A stretch of 64,000 nucleotides of DNA, from the NCBI RefSeq assembly GCF_014651835.1, contig NZ_BMXQ01000002.1, positions 1 to 64,000 of the forward strand, read 5' to 3'. Below are positions 49,832-59,865 of this stretch, one piece after another. The first letter of the stretch is position 1. Every line of letters starts with the position of its first letter. The DNA is from Pigmentiphaga litoralis (GTDB lineage: Bacteria; Pseudomonadota; Gammaproteobacteria; Burkholderiales; Burkholderiaceae_B). Made by a program: the position numbers and the translations under genes. Below the pieces are notes generated by a model. That model was not told the origin of the DNA and made no database searches. It was given only the letters and a program-made list of their open reading frames with translations.

Positions 49832-50266
49832 ATGGCCACACGCATCCTCGTCTTGCACGGCCCGAACCTGAATCTGCTCGGTACCCGTGAACCCGGTATT
49901 TACGGATCGACGACGATGGCCGATATCGATGCCCGGCTGGCTGCGCTTGCGCAGGCCGGCGGCGCCGTGACCGCCTCTTATCAGAGCAATCATGAAGGCG
50001 CGCTGATCGATCGCATACAGGCCGCTCGGGATGACGGGACGGATTTCATCGTCATCAACCCTGCGGCGTTTACGCATACCAGTGTCGGTATCCGGGATGC
50101 CTTGGCAGCCGTGGGCCTCCCGTTCATCGAGGTCCACCTGTCGAACGTCCACAAGCGGGAAGCGTTCAGGCACCACTCCTATTTTTCCGATCTGGCCGTG
50201 GGTGTGATTGCCGGGCTGGGTGCAGATGGCTACGAAGCGGCAGTGCGCTACGCGCTGACGCACTAA
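49832..50266 (+). CDS. aroQ: 3-dehydroquinate dehydratase, type II
   Basis: Third step of the shikimate pathway. 144 residues, the size of the dodecameric type II enzyme. The start [21 protein letters not shown] carries the catalytic Tyr; [26 protein letters not shown] with the catalytic His region and [17 protein letters not shown] complete the active site. The order aroQ-accB-accC is widespread in proteobacteria. ATG at 49832. Confidence 0.96.
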   Translation: MATRILVLHGPNLNLLGTREPGIYGSTTMADIDARLAALAQAGGAVTASYQSNHEGALIDRIQAARDDGTDFIVINPAAFTHTSVGIRDALAAVGLPFIEVHLSNVHKREAFRHHSYFSDLAVGVIAGLGADGYEAAVRYALTH

Positions 50267-50291
50267 AAAGAATTTTGTTAGGGAACCATCC

Positions 50292-50753
50292 ATGGATCTC
50301 CGAAAGCTGAAAACCTTGATCGACCTCGTTGCCGAGTCCGGTATTGCCGAACTGGAAATCACCGAGGGCGAGGGCAAGGTCCGTATCGTCAAGTTTGCGC
50401 AGGGTGGGCAGGTTGGCGTGATGTCCGGCGTGCAGCCTTACCCCGTCGCGCCGCAGGCCGCTCCCCCGGCCGCCGCACCGGCTGCCGAAGCGGCGCCCGT
50501 GCCCCCGCCGGTGCCGCAAGGCCACGCCGTGAAGTCCCCCATGGTGGGCACGTTCTACCGCGCGCCCAACCCGGGTTCGCCGGTGTTCGTCGAAGTCGGC
50601 CAGACCGTCAAGGAAGGCGACCCGCTGTGCATCATCGAGGCGATGAAGCTTTTGAACGAGATCGAAGCCGACAAGTCCGGCGTGATCAAGGAAATCCTGG
50701 TTGAAAACGGCCAGCCGGTCGAATACGGCCAACCCCTGTTCATCATCGGCTGA
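50292..50753 (+). CDS. accB: Biotin carboxyl carrier protein of acetyl-CoA carboxylase
   Basis: Carries carboxybiotin between AccC and the AccAD transferase at the start of fatty acid synthesis. 153 residues: an N-terminal helix domain ([20 protein letters not shown]), a Pro/Ala linker (about residues 55-78), and a biotinyl domain ending with [17 protein letters not shown], where the Lys is biotinylated (usually MKLMN; here MKLLN). Lies 25 bases after aroQ. Confidence 0.96.
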   Translation: MDLRKLKTLIDLVAESGIAELEITEGEGKVRIVKFAQGGQVGVMSGVQPYPVAPQAAPPAAAPAAEAAPVPPPVPQGHAVKSPMVGTFYRAPNPGSPVFVEVGQTVKEGDPLCIIEAMKLLNEIEADKSGVIKEILVENGQPVEYGQPLFIIG

Positions 50754-50899
50754 TTCCGGTCAGCCTCCCGCGCCGCATGACGCCTGGGGCGATGCGGCGC
50801 CGCAATTACGTATTTGTCGGGGCGCACGCGCCCGCGTGGCGCTGGTCGCCAGGACGCGGCCAGGCCGGCGCCCCGACGTTTTCAGGACATCCGTTCATC

Positions 50900-52249
50900 A
50901 TGTTTGAGAAGATCCTGATCGCCAATCGCGGGGAAATCGCCCTGCGTATCCAGCGCGCGTGCCGCGAGCTGGGCATCAAGACGGTGGTCGTCCATTCCGA
51001 GGCTGATCGCGAGGCCAAGTACGTGAAGCTGGCCGACGAGTCGGTCTGCATCGGCCCCGCGCCGTCGCGGGAAAGCTATCTGAACATGCCCGCGATCATT
51101 TCCGCGGCCGAAGTCACCGACGCGGAAGCGATCCACCCGGGTTACGGGTTCCTTTCCGAAAACGCCGACTTCGCGGAACGCGTCGAGAAAAGCGGCTTCG
51201 TGTTCATTGGTCCGAAGCCCGAAACGATCCGCCTGATGGGCGACAAGGTCAGCGCCAAGCAGGCCATGATTGCCGCCGGCGTGCCCGTGGTGCCCGGATC
51301 CGAAGGCGCATTGCCCGAAGACCCCAAGGAAATCATCCAGATCGCCCGCAAGGTCGGCTATCCCGTCATCATCAAGGCGGCGGGTGGCGGTGGCGGACGC
51401 GGGATGCGCGTGGTGCACACCGAGGCGGCCTTGTTGAACGCCGTGACGATGACCCGCTCGGAAGCGGGCGCCGCGTTCAACAACCCCGAGGTCTACATGG
51501 AGAAGTTCCTCGAGAACCCCCGCCATGTGGAAATCCAGGTGTTGTCCGACGGTCAGCGGGGCGCCGTGTGGTTGGGCGAGCGCGACTGCTCGATGCAGCG
51601 CCGTCACCAGAAGATCATTGAAGAAGCGCCGGCGCCGCACATTCCGCGCCGCCTGATCGACCGTATCGGCGATCGCTGCGCCGACGCCTGCCGCAAGATG
51701 GGGTACCGCGGCGCGGGCACGTTCGAATTCCTGTACGAAAACAACGAGTTCTATTTCATTGAAATGAACACGCGGATCCAGGTGGAGCATCCGGTCACGG
51801 AAGCCATTACCGGGGTCGACCTCGTCCAGCAACAGATCTTCATCGCCAGCGGCGAAAAGCTGCGCCTGCGTCAGCGCGACATCGTCTTCCGTGGCCATGC
51901 CATCGAATGCCGGATCAACGCCGAAGATGCGTTCCGTTTCACGCCCAGCCCAGGTCGCATCCTGAACTGGCACGTGCCGGGCGGCCCGGGCATCCGTGTC
52001 GACTCGCATGTGTATGCGGGCTACTTCGTGCCGCCGAACTACGATTCGATGATTGCCAAGGTCATTGCCTATGGCGACACGCGCGAGCAGGCACTTGCTC
52101 GCATGCGCATCGCGCTGTCCGAAATGGCGGTCGAAGGCATTTCCACCAACATCGCGCTGCACCGCGAACTGCTCCAGGATGCCCGCTTCATCGAAGGCGG
52201 CACCAACATCCATTACCTGGAACACCGTCTGTCGCAGCGTCCGGAATAA
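50900..52249 (+). CDS. accC: Biotin carboxylase subunit of acetyl-CoA carboxylase
   Basis: ATP-grasp enzyme that carboxylates biotin on AccB. 449 residues from the ATG at 50900 ([17 protein letters not shown]); frames upstream are not conserved. Further motifs: [34 protein letters not shown] (glycine-rich ATP loop), [43 protein letters not shown] 146-base gap after accB has no gene and only a weak ribosome site. Confidence 0.97.
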   Translation: MFEKILIANRGEIALRIQRACRELGIKTVVVHSEADREAKYVKLADESVCIGPAPSRESYLNMPAIISAAEVTDAEAIHPGYGFLSENADFAERVEKSGFVFIGPKPETIRLMGDKVSAKQAMIAAGVPVVPGSEGALPEDPKEIIQIARKVGYPVIIKAAGGGGGRGMRVVHTEAALLNAVTMTRSEAGAAFNNPEVYMEKFLENPRHVEIQVLSDGQRGAVWLGERDCSMQRRHQKIIEEAPAPHIPRRLIDRIGDRCADACRKMGYRGAGTFEFLYENNEFYFIEMNTRIQVEHPVTEAITGVDLVQQQIFIASGEKLRLRQRDIVFRGHAIECRINAEDAFRFTPSPGRILNWHVPGGPGIRVDSHVYAGYFVPPNYDSMIAKVIAYGDTREQALARMRIALSEMAVEGISTNIALHRELLQDARFIEGGTNIHYLEHRLSQRPE

Positions 52250-52258
52250 GATCGCCTC

Positions 52259-53161
52259 ATGCGTGAACTCGTCTTCGATTGTCCCGAGCAGCTGGCGGAA
52301 GCCCTGTCCGACGCGCTGCTCGACGCGGGCATCCTGTCGGTGTCCGTCGAAGACGCCGACTTCGGCACCGAGGCCGAGCAGCCTTTGTTCGGCGAGCCTG
52401 GCCTCGAACCCACGACCCAGGCATGGAGCCGCAACCGTGTCGTCGCGCTGTTGCCCGACGGCGAGGACCCGGCGCTGATGCTGGCGTCGGCCTGCGCCGC
52501 CACGGGCATTGCCGACGTGCCCGAGTGGTCGCTGCGTGACGTGCCCGACGCCGATTGGGTGCGCCTGACGCAGTCGCAGTTCGACCCCATTTCGGTCGAT
52601 GACAAGATCTGGATCGTGCCTTCGTGGCACGAGGTGCCGGAGCTGGGCGACGCGATCTCGATTCGGCTGGACCCGGGCCTGGCCTTTGGCACTGGCAGCC
52701 ATCCCACGACACATCTGTGCCTGTCGTGGCTGGCGCGTCATCTGCAGGCCGGCCAGCGTGTGCTCGATTACGGCTGCGGTTCCGGGATCCTGGCGATTGC
52801 CGCCCGCAAGCTGGGCGCGGGCGACACGGTAGGCATCGACATCGACCCGCAAGCGGTGCAATCCGCGCAAGACAATGCGTCGGCCAACGACGTCGTGATC
52901 GAAGCCGGTCTGCCCGACATGTTGCCGGGTTGGCATGCCGATGTCGTTGTCGCGAACATCCTGTCCAACCCGCTGAAAGTGCTGGCGCCGATGCTTTGCG
53001 AACGCGTTGTCGACGGGGGCCATCTTGTCCTGTCGGGCGTGCTGGAACGCCAGGCCGATGAAGTCGCGGCGTTCTATGCACCTTGGATCCAGCTCAGCGT
53101 CTGGCGTTCGCTCGATGGCTGGGTCTGCCTGCACGGGCAGCGCACCCGCGCGGCCGGCTGA
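52259..53161 (+). CDS. prmA: Ribosomal protein L11 methyltransferase
   Basis: Trimethylates ribosomal protein L11 with S-adenosylmethionine. 300 residues: an N-terminal substrate-binding domain ([20 protein letters not shown]), the [19 protein letters not shown] signature, the SAM site [31 protein letters not shown], and the catalytic-side [15 protein letters not shown]. It follows accC after nine bases and precedes the DUF3426 gene by eight, so it belongs to the same transcript. Confidence 0.95.
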   Translation: MRELVFDCPEQLAEALSDALLDAGILSVSVEDADFGTEAEQPLFGEPGLEPTTQAWSRNRVVALLPDGEDPALMLASACAATGIADVPEWSLRDVPDADWVRLTQSQFDPISVDDKIWIVPSWHEVPELGDAISIRLDPGLAFGTGSHPTTHLCLSWLARHLQAGQRVLDYGCGSGILAIAARKLGAGDTVGIDIDPQAVQSAQDNASANDVVIEAGLPDMLPGWHADVVVANILSNPLKVLAPMLCERVVDGGHLVLSGVLERQADEVAAFYAPWIQLSVWRSLDGWVCLHGQRTRAAG

Positions 53162-53169
53162 GCCCGACC

Positions 53170-54960
53170 ATGGCGCTGGCAACCCGCTGTCCCAAGTGCG
53201 GCACCGCCTTCCGGGTGGTCCGCGACCAGATCAAGCTGCGTGAAGGCTGGGTGCGCTGCGGCGTGTGTTCCACGCCCTTCGACAGCCATGCGTCGCTGAT
53301 CGAGATCGACATGCCGGCAGCGGCTGCGCCCGCAGAGCCGCCCGTCGCGGCGCAGGCGCCTGTTGCCGAACCGCACTCGGCCCAGCCAGCGCCGCCCGCA
53401 CCGGACCCGATCGAAGACCATCCGGCCGTGCTGCGCACGCGGGTGCCTCGCCCGGCGGGTCCTGCCGACGGGAACGCGCCTGCGCCGCCCGCGCCGCCCG
53501 CGCCGGGATTTCCTGGCGCCGGTATCGAGTTGCCGCGCGATGACGAGGCCCGCTTCGGTCCGGTGCCCGACCTGTATCCCGCCCTGGATGCGGCGCGGCG
53601 GGCCGGGCTGGGGGTGCAACCGCGGTCTGCCGCGCCCGCGTTCGTGCCGGCTTCGCCGGTGTCTGTGCCGGGTCCGGCAGCGCCTCTTGCACGATCGGCA
53701 CCCCCTGCGCCGGTTTCATCACCGGCACCGGTTGCACCCGTTCCACCAGCACCGCCTGCCGCACCGGTTCCACCACGCGCACCTGCTGCACCCGTTTCAC
53801 CTCCACCCCCCGCAGCGCCATCCCCCGCTGCGCCGGCCCCGTTCGTTCCGACCCCGACCTTCCGCGCCGATACCGAAGCGGCATCCGCCGCGCATTTGCG
53901 TGCCGCGCTCGGACAGGGCGGCGCCGCGGCGTCGGGCCGTACCGAACCGTCGGTCTGGGCGGGCGAGTCGGGTGCAAGTGCACACACCGGGTTGCGGGGA
54001 AGCGAACCCTCGCTGCGCGCCAACGAGCCGACCTTCGATCCGCAGATCGCATCGCTTCGGGCCAATGAGCCCTTGTTCGAGCCTCGTACGACGTCGCCGC
54101 GCGCGGGCGATCCGGTCTCCCGTCAGGTGGAACCCACGTTCGGCCCCATCGTGTCCCCAACGGCCGATGCTGCGGCCTCATCGTCGCCGGCCATGCCGGT
54201 CGAGCCACGACTGCGCGCGACCGAGCCGACGTTCAGCATGCCACCGTTGCCCCGTGACGATCGGGAACCGCATTTCGTCGTCAACGACACCGCCGATGAC
54301 ACCGCCGATGACGACGCGGACGACACGACCCCGGCCCTTGCCCCCGAAGCAGCCAGCCCGTCGTCGCCCGGCTTCATGGCGACGGCTGACGACGACGAAC
54401 CGTCACGCTGGCGGTGGGTCTGGCTCGTTCTGGCGGTGCTGGCGGTCGTGGCGCTGCTTGGTCAATCGATCTGGATCTATCGCACGGAACTGGCCACCTG
54501 GTTCCCGTCGATGCGGCCTGCGCTGGAAAAGGCCTGCGTGCAGCTTGACTGCACGGTCGGCTATCCGCGGGATCCCCGGCAACTGACGATCGAGTCGTCG
54601 GCACTGGAAACCTGGGCGCCCGAAGCGGCAAATGCCGGAGCCGCCGCAGGCACGTCCGACACCAGTACGATCGGTCCTTCCGCCACATCGTCGGCCACAC
54701 CTGGCGTGCGTCACCTTGCACTGCGTGTCACGCTGCGCAATCGCGCCAAGCATCCGCAGGCCTGGCCCGCACTTGAACTGTCGTTGACCGATTTTTCGGA
54801 CACGGTCGTGGCACGGCGCGTGTTGCTGCCGTCCACCTATCTGCCGCCGCAGCAATTGGCCGACCCGATTCCCGCGGGGCAAGAGCGTTCGCTGCGCATC
54901 CCGATCGACACCACGGAAGCCCGGGCCAGCGGCTATCGTGTTGCCGCCTTCTTTCCTTGA
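53170..54960 (+). CDS. DUF3426 protein: zinc ribbon, low-complexity linker, membrane helix
   Basis: A 596-residue protein, long for its family. It begins with an MJ0042-type zinc ribbon (TRCPKCGTAFRV and RCGVCSTPF, two CxxC knuckles). Residues about 60-250 are a Pro/Ala-rich disordered linker; residues about 280-355 contain four copies of an EP(T/L)F motif. One membrane helix follows (about residues 415-435, WLVLAVLAVVALLGQSIWIY), then the DUF3426 domain with conserved PALEKACVQLDCTV and VTLRNRAKHPQAWPALELSLTD. Probably an inner-membrane protein with the ribbon in the cytoplasm. Function unknown; usually found after prmA, as here. Confidence 0.85.
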   Translation: MALATRCPKCGTAFRVVRDQIKLREGWVRCGVCSTPFDSHASLIEIDMPAAAAPAEPPVAAQAPVAEPHSAQPAPPAPDPIEDHPAVLRTRVPRPAGPADGNAPAPPAPPAPGFPGAGIELPRDDEARFGPVPDLYPALDAARRAGLGVQPRSAAPAFVPASPVSVPGPAAPLARSAPPAPVSSPAPVAPVPPAPPAAPVPPRAPAAPVSPPPPAAPSPAAPAPFVPTPTFRADTEAASAAHLRAALGQGGAAASGRTEPSVWAGESGASAHTGLRGSEPSLRANEPTFDPQIASLRANEPLFEPRTTSPRAGDPVSRQVEPTFGPIVSPTADAAASSSPAMPVEPRLRATEPTFSMPPLPRDDREPHFVVNDTADDTADDDADDTTPALAPEAASPSSPGFMATADDDEPSRWRWVWLVLAVLAVVALLGQSIWIYRTELATWFPSMRPALEKACVQLDCTVGYPRDPRQLTIESSALETWAPEAANAGAAAGTSDTSTIGPSATSSATPGVRHLALRVTLRNRAKHPQAWPALELSLTDFSDTVVARRVLLPSTYLPPQQLADPIPAGQERSLRIPIDTTEARASGYRVAAFFP

Positions 54961-54983
54961 ATTCCCCCAGGTCCTTATCCTCC

Positions 54984-55934
54984 ATGCACAGCCTCCAGAC
55001 ACCCCCGGTCATCATTTGCGGCTCGGTGGCTTTCGACACCATCATGGTTTTCGAAGGCAAGTTCCAGGACCACATCCTGCCTGACCAGGTGCATGCGCTG
55101 AGCGTGTCCTTCCTGGTGCCATCGATGCGCAAGGAATACGGTGGTTGCGCCGGCAACATTGCCTACAACATGCGCCTTCTCGGTGGCCAGCCGGTGCCGG
55201 TGGCCACGGTGGGCCAGGACGCGGGCGACTACCTGGCGCGCATGCAGGAACAAGGTACGGACACCTCGTTCGTGAAGGTGATCCCCGATACCTTCACCGC
55301 CCAGTGTTTCATCACGACCGACCTGTCCGACAACCAGATCACGGCCTTCCATCCGGGCGCGATGGGCGATTCAGCCAGCAACGATCTGTCGGCGGCGCAG
55401 GGCGTGTGGGGCATCGTGGCGCCCGACGCCAAAGACGGCATGTTCGCGCATGCGCGCCGTCTGCACGCGCGCGGCATTCCCTTCATTTTCGACCTGGGTC
55501 AGGCGATGCCGCTGTTCAGCGGCGCCGACATCGAAGACATGTTGACGATGGCGCAGGTGATTACCTTGAATGACTACGAAGCCACGGTGGTCGAGCAGCG
55601 CACCGGCCGTTCCATGGCCGATATCGCGAAGACCTTGCAGGCCGCGATCATCACGCGGGGTGAGAAGGGCTCGACCCTGCTGGCCGATGGCGTCGAAACG
55701 CATATTCCGGCTGTGAAGGCAACGGCAGTGGTGGACCCGACCGGTTGCGGCGACGCCTACCGCGCCGGCCTGCTGTATGGCCTGACGCTGGGGTGGGGCT
55801 GGGCCGATTGCTGCCGGATCGCCAGCCTGATGGGATCGCTCAAGATTGCTGAACGCGGCGCGCAAAACCACACCGCCACGCGCGAGCAGATTTCGTCCCT
55901 GCTGCAGCAGCACTATGGGCTTACGCTGCCCTGA
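54984..55934 (+). CDS. PfkB-family carbohydrate or nucleoside kinase
   Basis: A 316-residue ribokinase-like kinase. Landmarks: the N-terminal IICGSVAFDTIMVFEG strand, the dimerisation/lid region (EYGGCAGNIAYNMRLLGG, the GGxxxN motif), ITRGEKGSTLL and the C-terminal DPTGCGDAYRAGLLYGL, where the catalytic Asp sits in a GCGD version of the usual GAGD. Similar genes in Burkholderiales are often called adenosine kinase or sugar kinase; the substrate cannot be fixed from sequence. ATG at 54984, 23 bases after the DUF3426 stop, so probably the last gene of the operon. Confidence 0.88.
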   Translation: MHSLQTPPVIICGSVAFDTIMVFEGKFQDHILPDQVHALSVSFLVPSMRKEYGGCAGNIAYNMRLLGGQPVPVATVGQDAGDYLARMQEQGTDTSFVKVIPDTFTAQCFITTDLSDNQITAFHPGAMGDSASNDLSAAQGVWGIVAPDAKDGMFAHARRLHARGIPFIFDLGQAMPLFSGADIEDMLTMAQVITLNDYEATVVEQRTGRSMADIAKTLQAAIITRGEKGSTLLADGVETHIPAVKATAVVDPTGCGDAYRAGLLYGLTLGWGWADCCRIASLMGSLKIAERGAQNHTATREQISSLLQQHYGLTLP

Positions 55935-56081
55935 GTTGTTATCGTTTGACACACCTTTCGGGTGGCGGCTGGCTGGACGGTGGCAGTTTGGCCGAACCTT
56001 GCAGGTATAACTACGTCAAACAGTCATGATTCGGACTTTGCCGGCGGCTCGATCGCCGGTCACCTGCAGGGAAAAACGACT

Positions 56082-56597
56082 ATGCAAGCCCAACCTGGTT
56101 CCCCTATCCATAAAGCGCCCCGCGCCCGCCTGACGGTGATGGCAGCTGCGCTGACCCTCGTCGCCTCGCTGGCAGGATGCGCAGCGGGCGGTGGGACGAG
56201 TGCCAGCAATTCCGGTGCGGTGTATGACCGCAACTCCACCCAGCGCGAGCAGGTCGTCCGTTACGGCACGATTGAAGGCGTGCGGCCGGTCACGATCGAC
56301 CGTGGCCAGAGCGGCGTGGGTACCGCGGGCGGCGCCATTGTCGGTGGCGTTGCCGGCAGTTCCATCGGCGGCGGTCGTGGCTCGATCATCACCAGCGTGC
56401 TCGGCGCAATCGCCGGCGGCCTGGCAGGTCAGGCCATTGAAGGCGGCGTGCAGAAGAAGCAAGGTCTTGAACTGACCGTGCGCTTTGAAAACGGCGAGAT
56501 CCGTTCGATCGTGCAGGAAGCCGACGAACAGTTCTACGTGGGTGACCGCGTGCGCGTGCTGAGCGGCAGCGGCGCATCGCGTGTGACGCACCGCTGA
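56082..56597 (+). CDS. Glycine-zipper outer membrane lipoprotein (SlyB/Pcp type)
   Basis: A 171-residue lipoprotein. The signal ends in the lipobox SLAGC (Cys33). The mature part has a VRYGTIEGVRPVTI strand and a glycine-zipper 2TM segment (about residues 80-125, GGAIVGGVAGSSIGGGRGS, then VLGAIAGGLAGQAIEGG), followed by a beta-rich end (GLELTVRFENGEIRSI, VGDRVRVLSG). This is the SlyB/Pcp outer membrane lipoprotein pattern, linked to envelope integrity. It is monocistronic with its own terminator. Confidence 0.9.
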   Translation: MQAQPGSPIHKAPRARLTVMAAALTLVASLAGCAAGGGTSASNSGAVYDRNSTQREQVVRYGTIEGVRPVTIDRGQSGVGTAGGAIVGGVAGSSIGGGRGSIITSVLGAIAGGLAGQAIEGGVQKKQGLELTVRFENGEIRSIVQEADEQFYVGDRVRVLSGSGASRVTHR

Positions 56598-56690
56598 TCG
56601 ACGCACGGGCAACTGGTCCGATGTTGATCGGCATGCATTGATCGACATGCTCTGATCACCGCGCAGCCGCCTTGAGCGCAACGCGACAAT

Positions 56691-56722
56691 AAAAAAGGGA
56701 GACCCTGCGGTCTCCCTTTTTT
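56691..56722. terminator. Bidirectional terminator
   Basis: AAAAAAGGGAGACC, CTGC, GGTCTCCCTTTTTT: perfect 14-base arms with A- and T-runs. It serves both the lipoprotein gene and the convergent yggT gene. Confidence 0.92.
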
Positions 56723-56759
56723 GCGTCGACCGCGGGCGTCTGGCATGCCCACGGGCGTC

Positions 56760-57314
56760 TTACATGCCTACAAATGGCAAGCCGATCCGCGCGATCACCA
56801 TCAGTGCGACCTGCGTCAGGATGAACAGCACGATGGGCGCAAGGTCCAGCCCACCCAGCGATGGCATGATGCGGCGGATGGGAGCCAGCAGCGGATCCGT
56901 CAGTGCGACCAGCACCGGCATGGCAGGCGCGCTTGGGTTCACCCACGACATGATCACCATCAACAGCGTGATCCACATCACCAGGTTGACGGCCCACTTC
57001 AAGACCATCACGACTGCGATCCACAAGGCCTCGGGGAAGAAGTCCAGCGGACTGATGCCCGAGACGGCCACGGTGGCGAACAGGAAGACGACCGCGCACA
57101 ACCAGGCGGCAAACACGCAAGCCCAGTCGATACCGCCGCGGCTGCCCAGCACACGGCGCAGCGGGATCACCAGCCAATCAGTGACCTTGAATACGGTTTG
57201 CGACACGGTATTGAACGGCGGCATGCGCACCAGCTGCAACCAGACACGAAGCAGCAGCACGGCGCCGAACAGCGTAAAGAGGATATTCAGGATAAAGCGG
57301 GCAATATCGCCCAT
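56760..57314 (-). CDS. YggT family membrane protein
   Basis: A 184-residue inner-membrane protein with two YGGT repeats, each with two membrane helices: residues about 1-90 (ILFTLFGAVLLLRVWLQLVR, VFKVTDWLVIPLRRVLG) and about 95-184 (LVMWITLLMVIMSWVNP, PLLAPIRRIMPSLGGLDLAP). The conserved P-(L/I)-RR-(V/I) turn occurs in both repeats. Members are tied to osmotic or ion homeostasis and, in plastids, to nucleoid or photosystem assembly; the bacterial role is not settled. Single gene. Confidence 0.92.
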   Translation of the reverse strand: MGDIARFILNILFTLFGAVLLLRVWLQLVRMPPFNTVSQTVFKVTDWLVIPLRRVLGSRGGIDWACVFAAWLCAVVFLFATVAVSGISPLDFFPEALWIAVVMVLKWAVNLVMWITLLMVIMSWVNPSAPAMPVLVALTDPLLAPIRRIMPSLGGLDLAPIVLFILTQVALMVIARIGLPFVGM

Positions 57315-57514
57315 GACAGTGGCTCCGGTAAACCCGCCGGAAATGGCGGACCATCAACAGAGCGTCGATTGTCGCACGGAGTCGCAGCGCTTCGCATGGG
57401 ACTGGTCAGCAAAATGTCAGGTTCGCGCTTGCAGAAAACGGCCGCGCAAATCGGTCACGCTTCCGATACGCCGTCGATACACCGCCGCCCTGATGCCCAC
57501 GCCGCCACAGGCAA

Positions 57515-57549
57515 TAAAAAACCCCACCCGGCGGACTGCCCGGGTGGGG
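57515..57549 (-). terminator. Terminator of the H1-like gene
   Basis: CCCCACCCGG (57522-57531) pairs with CCGGGTGGGG (57540-57549); on the minus strand a TTTTTT tract follows. It lies 38 bases beyond the stop of the histone-like gene. Confidence 0.88.
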
Positions 57550-57586
57550 CTCGCATCGACGCGCCATGGGCGCGCCGATCATTCGT

Positions 57587-58231
57587 TCACGGACGGCTGC
57601 CCGTTGGGAATGGCCAAGCGGCGGCTGCCGGATTGGCTGCGGTCTTTGCTGCGGGCGCGTCGGCTGCGGGCGCCGCTGCGACTTTCTTTGCGGCCGGTTT
57701 CTTGGCTGCAGGCTTCTTTGCAGGCGCCTTCGTGGCCGCCGGCTTCACAGGTGCCTTGGTGGCAGCTGCTTTCTTCGCCGGAGCCTTTTTAGCGGCTGGC
57801 GTCTTCTTTACTGCGGCTTGCTTCGCGGGGGCCTTGGCAGGCGCTTTCTTGGCCGCGACCTTCTTTACTGCTGCCTTCTTGGCCGGGGCTTTCTTTGCGG
57901 GTGCCTTGGTGGCTGCCGTTTTCTTTACGGCGGCTTTCTTGGCAGGCGCTTTTTTGGCCGGGGCCTTCTTTGCTGCGACTTTCTTTACAGCGGCTTTCTT
58001 GGCGGGCGCTTTTTTCGCCGGTGCCTTGGTCGCTGCTGTTTTCTTCACTGCGGCTTTCTTTGCCGGAGCTTTGGTCGCTGCACTCTTGGTAGCTGCAGTT
58101 TTCTTCACAGCGGCTTTTTTGGCCGGTGCCTTCGTCGCGGCGGCTTTCTTGACCGCTACTTTCTTCGCCGGCGCCTTGGTGGCTGCCGGTTTTTTTGCGG
58201 CCGTTTTCGCGGCCTTCTTGGCTGTCGCCAT
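57587..58231 (-). CDS. Histone H1-like Lys/Ala/Pro-rich nucleoid protein
   Basis: A 214-residue protein made almost only of Ala, Lys, Pro, Thr and Val, resembling the C-terminal tail of eukaryotic H1 and the bacterial HctB/BpH1 proteins of Bordetella. Repeats based on [14 protein letters not shown] and [15 protein letters not shown] cover residues about 15-150. The basic charge predicts non-specific DNA binding and compaction; relatives vary in length between strains by gain or loss of repeats. The ATG at 58231 has an AAAGGAG site seven bases upstream. The last 25 residues lack Lys ([13 protein letters not shown]). Confidence 0.9.
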   Translation of the reverse strand: MATAKKAAKTAAKKPAATKAPAKKVAVKKAAATKAPAKKAAVKKTAATKSAATKAPAKKAAVKKTAATKAPAKKAPAKKAAVKKVAAKKAPAKKAPAKKAAVKKTAATKAPAKKAPAKKAAVKKVAAKKAPAKAPAKQAAVKKTPAAKKAPAKKAAATKAPVKPAATKAPAKKPAAKKPAAKKVAAAPAADAPAAKTAANPAAAAWPFPTGSRP

Positions 58232-58665
58232 GGTCTGCTCCTTTACGAGACGTTCAGGGACCCAGAACACAAACCCGCTCGGACCATCCTGACGGGCTAT
58301 TCATCGGCGCAAGCCCCGCTGCTGGACACGATCTCCAGTCAGCGCCACAGTTTGCGCTAATGAATCAGGCACACAGCCATTCGACATAACCCGCATCCGG
58401 TGCGGCCGATGTCGAATGGCCTGGCAGACGGTCTGTTTCCCGTATGCCGAATGGCGCCTTGTGTCCCGGCTGTTGCCGCAAGCCGATTGGCCTGCCGCGT
58501 CGAGGTTCGATGGTGCGCGGGGTGCGGGGGCAAGGTGCCTCTCCCGCTCGCGTCTGACGCATCGAGCTTCGCAGCTCGGGCGCACAAGGCGCCGTATCTC
58601 GCATGGCGCACGAAGCGCCGTCTTCCATCAACGGTGCACGTCGCACCGTTGCCGCAATCGTGCGA
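58232..58665. other. Non-coding stretch between the H1-like gene and nrdB
   Basis: A 434-base region with no convincing gene; several short open frames here overlap each other in composition-driven ways. It holds a 9-base hairpin (CAACGGTGC/GCACCGTTG, 58629-58651) 14 bases after the nrdB stop, probably its 3' end, and a long stem-loop with perfect 12-base arms (58375-58386 and 58408-58419). The H1-like promoter should lie near its left end but was not identified. Confidence 0.5.
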
Positions 58666-59844
58666 TCAATCCCAGTTCAGCGCACCACCGGTCTGGTACT
58701 CGATCACTCGCGTTTCGAAGAAGTTGCGTTCCTTCTTCAGGTCGATCATTTCCGCCATCCACGGGAAGGGATTTTCTTCCTGCGCAAACAACGGTTCGAT
58801 CCCGATCTGCTGGCACCGGCGATTTGCAATGAAGCGCAAATACGACTTGAACATCGGTGCATTCAGACCCAACACGCCACGCGGCATCGTGTCTTCGGCG
58901 TAAGCGTATTCCAGATCGACGGCTTTGCGGAAGAGTGCACGGATTTCTTCACGAAATTCTGGTGTCCAAAGGTGAGGATTTTCCAGTTTGATCGTGTTGA
59001 TGAGGTCGATGCCGAAGTTGCAGTGCATGGATTCATCGCGAAGGATGTACATGTACTGCTCGGCCGCGCCGGTCATCTTGTTCTGACGGCCCAGTGCAAG
59101 GATCTGCGTGAAGCCGACATAGAAGAACAGGCCTTCCATCAGGCATGCGAAAACGATCAGCGACTTGAGCAGTGTCTGGTCGGCTTCGGGCGTGCCGGTC
59201 TTGAAGTGCGGATCGGCGATCGCGTCGATGAACGGGATCAGGAACTGATCCTTGGCGCGGATCGACGGCACTTCGTTATACGCGTTGAAGATCTCGGACT
59301 CATCGAGGTCCAGGCTTTCAACGATGTACTGATACGCGTGCGTGTGGATCGCTTCTTCAAAGGCCTGGCGCAGCAGGAACTGGCGGCATTCAGGCGCCGT
59401 GATGTGGCGATACGTGCCTAGCACAATGTTGTTCGCGGCGAGCGAGTCGGCCGTGACGAAGAAGCCCAGGTTGCGCTTGACGATGCGGCGCTCGTCTTCG
59501 GTCAGCCCGGTGGGGTTCTTCCACAGCGCGATGTCGCGCGACATGTTGATTTCTTGCGGCATCCAATGGTTCGCGCACGTGGCCAGGTATTTTTCCCATG
59601 CCCACTTGTACTTGAACGGTACCAACTGATTGACGTCGGTCTCGCCATTGATGATGCGTTTGTCGGCCACGTTCACACGGTGGGCGGCAGGGGCCTCGGC
59701 GGCCGGGTTCGCAACGGCAGGCACGGCAAGCGCGCCATCGTCAAACGAACTGTCGACAGGCCGGGGCGCCCCCGCAGCGGGGCGTGCGCCACGTGCGGGG
59801 GTAGGGGTTGCGACGTCTTCGTCCCAGGACAGCATGTCATTCAC
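58666..59844 (-). CDS. nrdB: Ribonucleotide reductase class Ia, beta subunit
   Basis: Supplies the tyrosyl radical for deoxynucleotide synthesis. 392 residues. Diiron ligands appear in order: the Asp/Glu region around [34 protein letters not shown] (Glu and His), and [13 protein letters not shown] (Glu and His). C-terminal peptide [13 protein letters not shown] is the tail that binds the alpha subunit. The N-terminus has a Pro/Ala-rich extension of about 55 residues. Two start codons (ATG at 59844 and 59835) are possible. It follows nrdA by 21 bases. Confidence 0.95.
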   Translation of the reverse strand: MNDMLSWDEDVATPTPARGARPAAGAPRPVDSSFDDGALAVPAVANPAAEAPAAHRVNVADKRIINGETDVNQLVPFKYKWAWEKYLATCANHWMPQEINMSRDIALWKNPTGLTEDERRIVKRNLGFFVTADSLAANNIVLGTYRHITAPECRQFLLRQAFEEAIHTHAYQYIVESLDLDESEIFNAYNEVPSIRAKDQFLIPFIDAIADPHFKTGTPEADQTLLKSLIVFACLMEGLFFYVGFTQILALGRQNKMTGAAEQYMYILRDESMHCNFGIDLINTIKLENPHLWTPEFREEIRALFRKAVDLEYAYAEDTMPRGVLGLNAPMFKSYLRFIANRRCQQIGIEPLFAQEENPFPWMAEMIDLKKERNFFETRVIEYQTGGALNWD

Positions 59845-59865
59845 TCCAAATTCTTGTGTTGCGGT

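Noticed and set aside
57587-58231. Tandem repeats as a CRISPR array or satellite
   Set aside because: The repeats are in one reading frame, vary at codon level and encode an H1-like protein with a proper ribosome site; there are no unique spacers.
58300-58665. Short open frames between the H1-like gene and nrdB
   Set aside because: Several overlapping frames on both strands with no domain, no clear ribosome sites and composition expected from GC-rich non-coding DNA.
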